Assembly: GCA_024743095.1 (NCBI GenBank) | Contig: JANSXF010000042.1 | Location: 1-37,544, forward strand | From: Flavobacteriaceae bacterium | GTDB taxonomy: Bacteria; Bacteroidota; Bacteroidia; Flavobacteriales; Flavobacteriaceae | Length of the DNA: 37,544 nt | Direction of reading: 5' to 3' | Made by a program: the position numbers and the translations under genes | Shown here: positions 34,738 to 37,544 of the stretch, in pieces | How the letters are laid out: every line of letters begins with the position of its first letter | Position numbering within the stretch: the stretch's first letter is position 1 | Notes under the pieces: generated by a model | The model's input: only the letters and a program-made list of their open reading frames with translations | What the model was told of the DNA's origin: nothing | The model's database searches: none

Positions 34738-36684
34738 ATGAAAAAAATAATACTTCTTATCGCATTAAGTACTTCCTTAGCTAGCTTTGCCCAGAGCAAA
34801 TTGGACAGGGCCGATCAATACTTTGATGACTTTAAATTTGAAAAAGCGATAGTACTTTATAATGATCTCGCATCAGAAAGTCGAAAAGCATCCACCCATG
34901 TAATCCAGCGGTTGGGGGATGCCCACTTTAACATGGGCGAGTATCAAAATGCCAAAGATTGGTATGTTAAACTCTACGCCATGCAAGGCCAAAGTGTTGG
35001 CGAAAGCAACATTATAAAACTTGTACAATGTTTAAAGGCAAGCATGGAACCGGAAAAAGCGGACCAATTGCTAAAAGACTTCTATTCCGATCAGGATAGA
35101 TTGGAGATGATTCTCGCCCAAAAGGAACAGTTGGAAAGCCGCAAGGACGAAAATCCAAAGTTTGATATTCAAAAACTGGCCCTCAACAGTAAAAAATCCG
35201 ATTTCGCGCCAGCGATGTTCAATGATATGCTCGTTTTTGCATCGGCCAGGGACACCATCAAATCCAATGGTAAAATATATCCTTGGAACAATCAACCCTA
35301 TTTGGATGTGTATCTGACCAACCCCAATATTTCGGATTTTGTACCCGAAATATTCTTGGACAATATGGATTCGGACTTTCATGATGCCAATGTAGCCTTT
35401 GCTCCAGGTTCGCAAACCGTATACTTTACCCGGAACTATATTAAAAAGAACAAGTTAAGCGCCAACAACGATGGTCTTTCCAATATGCAGATATTAAAAG
35501 GGAGCATTTACCAGAACAAACTTATCGACATTACCCCGTTATCCTTCAATAGTAAAGATTACTCCTGTGGACATCCTGCCATTAGTCCGGATGGCAAGTT
35601 CTTGTACTTCACCTCCAATATGCCCGGAGGTTACGGGCATAGTGATATTTATGTGGTGGCATTGGCAATGGACGGCGATGCGATATCACCACCAAAAAAC
35701 TTGGGAAAGCAAATAAATACCAAGGGGCGGGAAATGTTTCCTTTTGTTGACGGGGATACACTTTATTTTTCTTCGGATGGACATTACGGTCTTGGCGGAT
35801 TGGACGTTTTTGCCTCCACTATTTTGTCCGAAAATTCATTTGAACTGCCCGTTAATATAGGCGAACCGATAAATGGGAACATGGATGATTTTTCCCTGAT
35901 CTATAATGCAAAAAAAGACCTTGGTTACTTCGCTTCCAACCGGTTTGGAGGTGCCGGGGATGACGACATCTACCAAATCAACAAAGCCAAACCCGTGAAC
36001 TGTCTGGTATACTCCGGTTATGTTTTGAACAAAAACACGGGAGAACCGGTTCCATTGTCCAAAATTGAGGTATACCAGGGTGCAACAGGATTTGTAAGTG
36101 CACTTCAAACGGATGAAAACGGCTACTTCAATATCACCTTGCCCTGTAACAAAGAAAATAAACTGGTGTTCTCCAAACCCCGCTTCACTAAGGAGGAGGT
36201 ACTTATTGCAACAGGGGAAAACCCTCAAGAGCCTTCCCGGGAAAATATGATCTATCTCACTCCTTTCGAAAGCTTGGTGGTAAAGGAAGGCGATGTTGAA
36301 AAAATTAAGGTGAATCCCATTTACTTTGAATACGACAAATCCGATATTACCCCTAGAGCGGAGATAGAATTGGAAAAAGTGTTGTACGCCATGCAGGAGT
36401 TCCCAAGTATCAAGATAAAGATCGAATCGCATACCGATTCAAGGGGCAGTGACCAATATAATTTCAAACTATCCGATGACAGGGCCAAGTCCACCATGCG
36501 ATACCTTATCTCCAAAGGAATCGATCACGATAGGATCGTTAGCGCCGATGGCTATGGCGAATACAGGTTGAAAAACAGGTGTTCAAACGGGGTACAGTGC
36601 AGTGAACAAGAGCATTTGCTGAACCGACGCTCGGACTTCATCATTGTAGCAAAAAATGAAACTCTGGAAAACGTCCAAAGATAA
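34738..36684 (+). CDS. OmpA-family protein with TPR-like, WD40-like (PD40) and CarboxypepD_reg-like domains (PorE type)
   Basis: The 648-residue protein has a signal peptide (about 1-18, SFAQ). Residues of about 22-120 are helical repeats of TPR type. Residues of about 205-410 hold PD40/WD40-like blades (AISPDGKFLYFTSNMPGG, LYFSSDGHYGLGGLDVF, LGYFASNRFGGAGDDDIY). Residues of about 420-500 match a carboxypeptidase-regulatory-like beta sandwich. Residues of about 525-640 form an OmpA domain, with HTDSRG, LSDDRAKS, a Cys pair (NRCSNGVQC) and the C-terminal LLNRRSDFII. This is the layout of PorE and similar proteins, which tie T9SS outer-membrane parts to peptidoglycan. It closes the cargo-SprF-OmpA operon. 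A perfect hairpin follows 27 bases after the stop. Confidence 0.92.
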   Translation: MKKIILLIALSTSLASFAQSKLDRADQYFDDFKFEKAIVLYNDLASESRKASTHVIQRLGDAHFNMGEYQNAKDWYVKLYAMQGQSVGESNIIKLVQCLKASMEPEKADQLLKDFYSDQDRLEMILAQKEQLESRKDENPKFDIQKLALNSKKSDFAPAMFNDMLVFASARDTIKSNGKIYPWNNQPYLDVYLTNPNISDFVPEIFLDNMDSDFHDANVAFAPGSQTVYFTRNYIKKNKLSANNDGLSNMQILKGSIYQNKLIDITPLSFNSKDYSCGHPAISPDGKFLYFTSNMPGGYGHSDIYVVALAMDGDAISPPKNLGKQINTKGREMFPFVDGDTLYFSSDGHYGLGGLDVFASTILSENSFELPVNIGEPINGNMDDFSLIYNAKKDLGYFASNRFGGAGDDDIYQINKAKPVNCLVYSGYVLNKNTGEPVPLSKIEVYQGATGFVSALQTDENGYFNITLPCNKENKLVFSKPRFTKEEVLIATGENPQEPSRENMIYLTPFESLVVKEGDVEKIKVNPIYFEYDKSDITPRAEIELEKVLYAMQEFPSIKIKIESHTDSRGSDQYNFKLSDDRAKSTMRYLISKGIDHDRIVSADGYGEYRLKNRCSNGVQCSEQEHLLNRRSDFIIVAKNETLENVQR

Positions 36685-36710
36685 TCTAAGCGGTGTATTT
36701 GACGTGGCCT

Positions 36711-36745
36711 TGGGTTTTGTTCCAAAGATGTAAGACAAAACCCAT
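36711..36745 (+). terminator. 10-base perfect hairpin after the T9SS cassette
   Basis: TGGGTTTTGT (36711-36720) pairs perfectly with ACAAAACCCA (36736-36745) across a 15-base loop. A short T-run (TTT) follows before an A-run, so the terminator tail is weak. Its position 27 bases after the OmpA stop supports transcript-end function. Confidence 0.45.
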
Positions 36746-36765
36746 TTAAAAAATCCCCCGGGCAA

Positions 36766-36801
36766 AAACCAAGTATCCATAGTTTGTGGGTGCTTGGTTT
36801 T
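36766..36801. terminator. second 9-base inverted repeat before the aminotransferase promoter
   Basis: AAAACCAAG (36766-36774) and CTTGGTTTT (36793-36801) form a 9-base stem with an 18-base loop, followed on the plus strand by ACTTTTGG. It could add to termination of the cassette or act on the next promoter, whose -7 element begins at its 3' edge. Confidence 0.35.
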
Positions 36802-36808
36802 ACTTTTG
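36801..36808 (+). promoter_or_regulatory. -7 element (TACTTTTG) for the aminotransferase gene
   Basis: TACTTTTG matches TAnnTTTG. The nearest TTTG upstream (36783-36786) is only 14 bases away, short of the usual spacing. The leader would be about 80 bases to the ATG at 36893. Confidence 0.35.
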
Positions 36809-36892
36809 GCAAATATCCATTACCTTCACATATGTAAGATTACGCAATACATATACTATGGTAGATGATTGCGAGAAAAAAACCGACCATAC

Positions 36893-37544
36893 ATGTTGCC
36901 AAAAGGAAATTTTCCCGAAAAAGTCTTTGTGAACGGTGAAATAGTTTCGCCCCAAGATGCCAAAATATCCGTTTTTGATCGCGGTTTTTTATTTGGAGAT
37001 GGCATTTACGAAGTAATGGTGCAATTGGAAAATGGTATCTTTTATAAAAAGGCCCACTTGGAGCGATTGCAGGACAATTTAAACAAAATAGGGGTCTTGT
37101 TCAACGTTAAAACTATTGACGATGCCCTCGAACCGCTGCTAAAAGCTTCGGATTTAACGGACAGATCCTGCCTGATCTACATGCAGGTCACCCGGGGTAC
37201 CGCCCCAAGAAAACACTCCTATCCAAAAGATGTTCCGGCCAGCGTGATGATCTATGCGTTGCCCTACTCACTTCCGGCCATCAATCCAAAACATATGAAA
37301 GCCATCCTGGAACCGGATTTTAGGTGGCACCGGTGCGATATCAAATCCATCTCCTTATTGGGCAATATCATGGCCAATGAAGCAGCTATGATGGGTACTG
37401 CCGATGAAGCGGCACTGGTGCGTGATGGTATGATTTCGGAAGGCTCGCATACCAATATCTTTTTTATAAAAAATGGGACCGTGATCACGCATCCTGCCGA
37501 CCATCATATTTTGAACGGTATTACCCGAATGATCGTACTTAAAC
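36893..37544 (+). CDS. dat: D-amino acid aminotransferase (class IV PLP enzyme), 3' end beyond the window
   Basis: Translation from the ATG at 36893 is open to the right edge (217 residues, typical full length about 275-290). VFVNGEIVSPQDAKISVFDRGFLFGDGIYE is the class IV opening. The PLP lysine is K151 in RCDIKSISLLGNIMANEAA, the signature context of D-amino acid transaminases rather than branched-chain ones. EGSHTNIFFIKNGTV and HHILNGITRMIV follow as in Bacillus DAAT. The enzyme makes D-Glu or D-Ala from keto acids for peptidoglycan, or degrades D-amino acids. An internal check is that every motif lies in one frame with no break. The stop codon is not in the window. Confidence 0.9.
   Translation, partial: MLPKGNFPEKVFVNGEIVSPQDAKISVFDRGFLFGDGIYEVMVQLENGIFYKKAHLERLQDNLNKIGVLFNVKTIDDALEPLLKASDLTDRSCLIYMQVTRGTAPRKHSYPKDVPASVMIYALPYSLPAINPKHMKAILEPDFRWHRCDIKSISLLGNIMANEAAMMGTADEAALVRDGMISEGSHTNIFFIKNGTVITHPADHHILNGITRMIVLK

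Overview
The window reads as a chromosomal housekeeping segment from a marine-type member of the Flavobacteriaceae (Bacteroidota). This is inferred from three things: a type IX secretion cassette (type B sorting domain, PorP/SprF, OmpA), a bacillithiol gene (bshA), and promoters matching the Bacteroidota form TTTG-N17-19-TAnnTTTG rather than sigma70 boxes. The gene neighbourhoods (pfkA-gapA, tamB/tsaD divergent, amiC/lptD divergent) also fit Flavobacteriia. I did not see rRNA, tRNA, CRISPR, IS elements, phage genes or an attachment site. No gene-free stretch exceeds about 240 bases.

Layout. Positions 1-6000 (mostly minus strand) hold an OmpA-family barrel protein, a PrcB-like lipoprotein, bshA, and a large GH3 plus serine-hydrolase fusion. 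Positions 6090-11037 (minus) read amiC, an MCE/MlaD protein, a membrane cytochrome/Fe-S protein, a CCG-domain Fe-S protein and a 161-residue conserved protein. Positions 11166-14289 (plus) hold lptD and ridA, meeting an N-acetylglucosamine kinase head-on. Positions 14282-17219 (minus) read pfkA, gapA and then the kinase behind a strong hairpin. Positions 17364-21815 (minus) are a tamB-like gene. Positions 21888-26652 (plus) read tsaD, rsmE, a DUF4159 protein, an AI-2E/PerM family permease and a THUMP-like methyltransferase. Positions 26649-29577 (minus) are a four-gene operon: 5'(3')-deoxyribonucleotidase, lipoprotein esterase, VanX-type dipeptidase, secreted esterase. Positions 29813-36684 (plus) hold a CAP-domain lipoprotein and then the T9SS cargo, PorP/SprF and OmpA cassette. 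A D-amino acid aminotransferase gene runs off the right edge.

How they work together. Envelope biogenesis dominates: LptD, TamB, MCE, OmpA proteins and T9SS. A second theme is peptidoglycan turnover and salvage: an AmiC-type amidase, a NagZ-like GH3, an N-acetylglucosamine kinase, a D-Ala-D-Ala dipeptidase and a D-amino acid transaminase. These lie at five separate places rather than in one operon.

The least explained material is the T9SS cargo, with a duplicated unknown N-terminal module and three exact-length 78-residue repeats. The split, partly degenerate HdrD/ETF-oxidoreductase-like Fe-S pair inside a cell-wall/lipid operon is also poorly explained, as is an Asp-to-Asn change in the PfkA Mg-ATP loop. 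I did not find an unmistakably new defence or mobile system; the rest looks like core genome.
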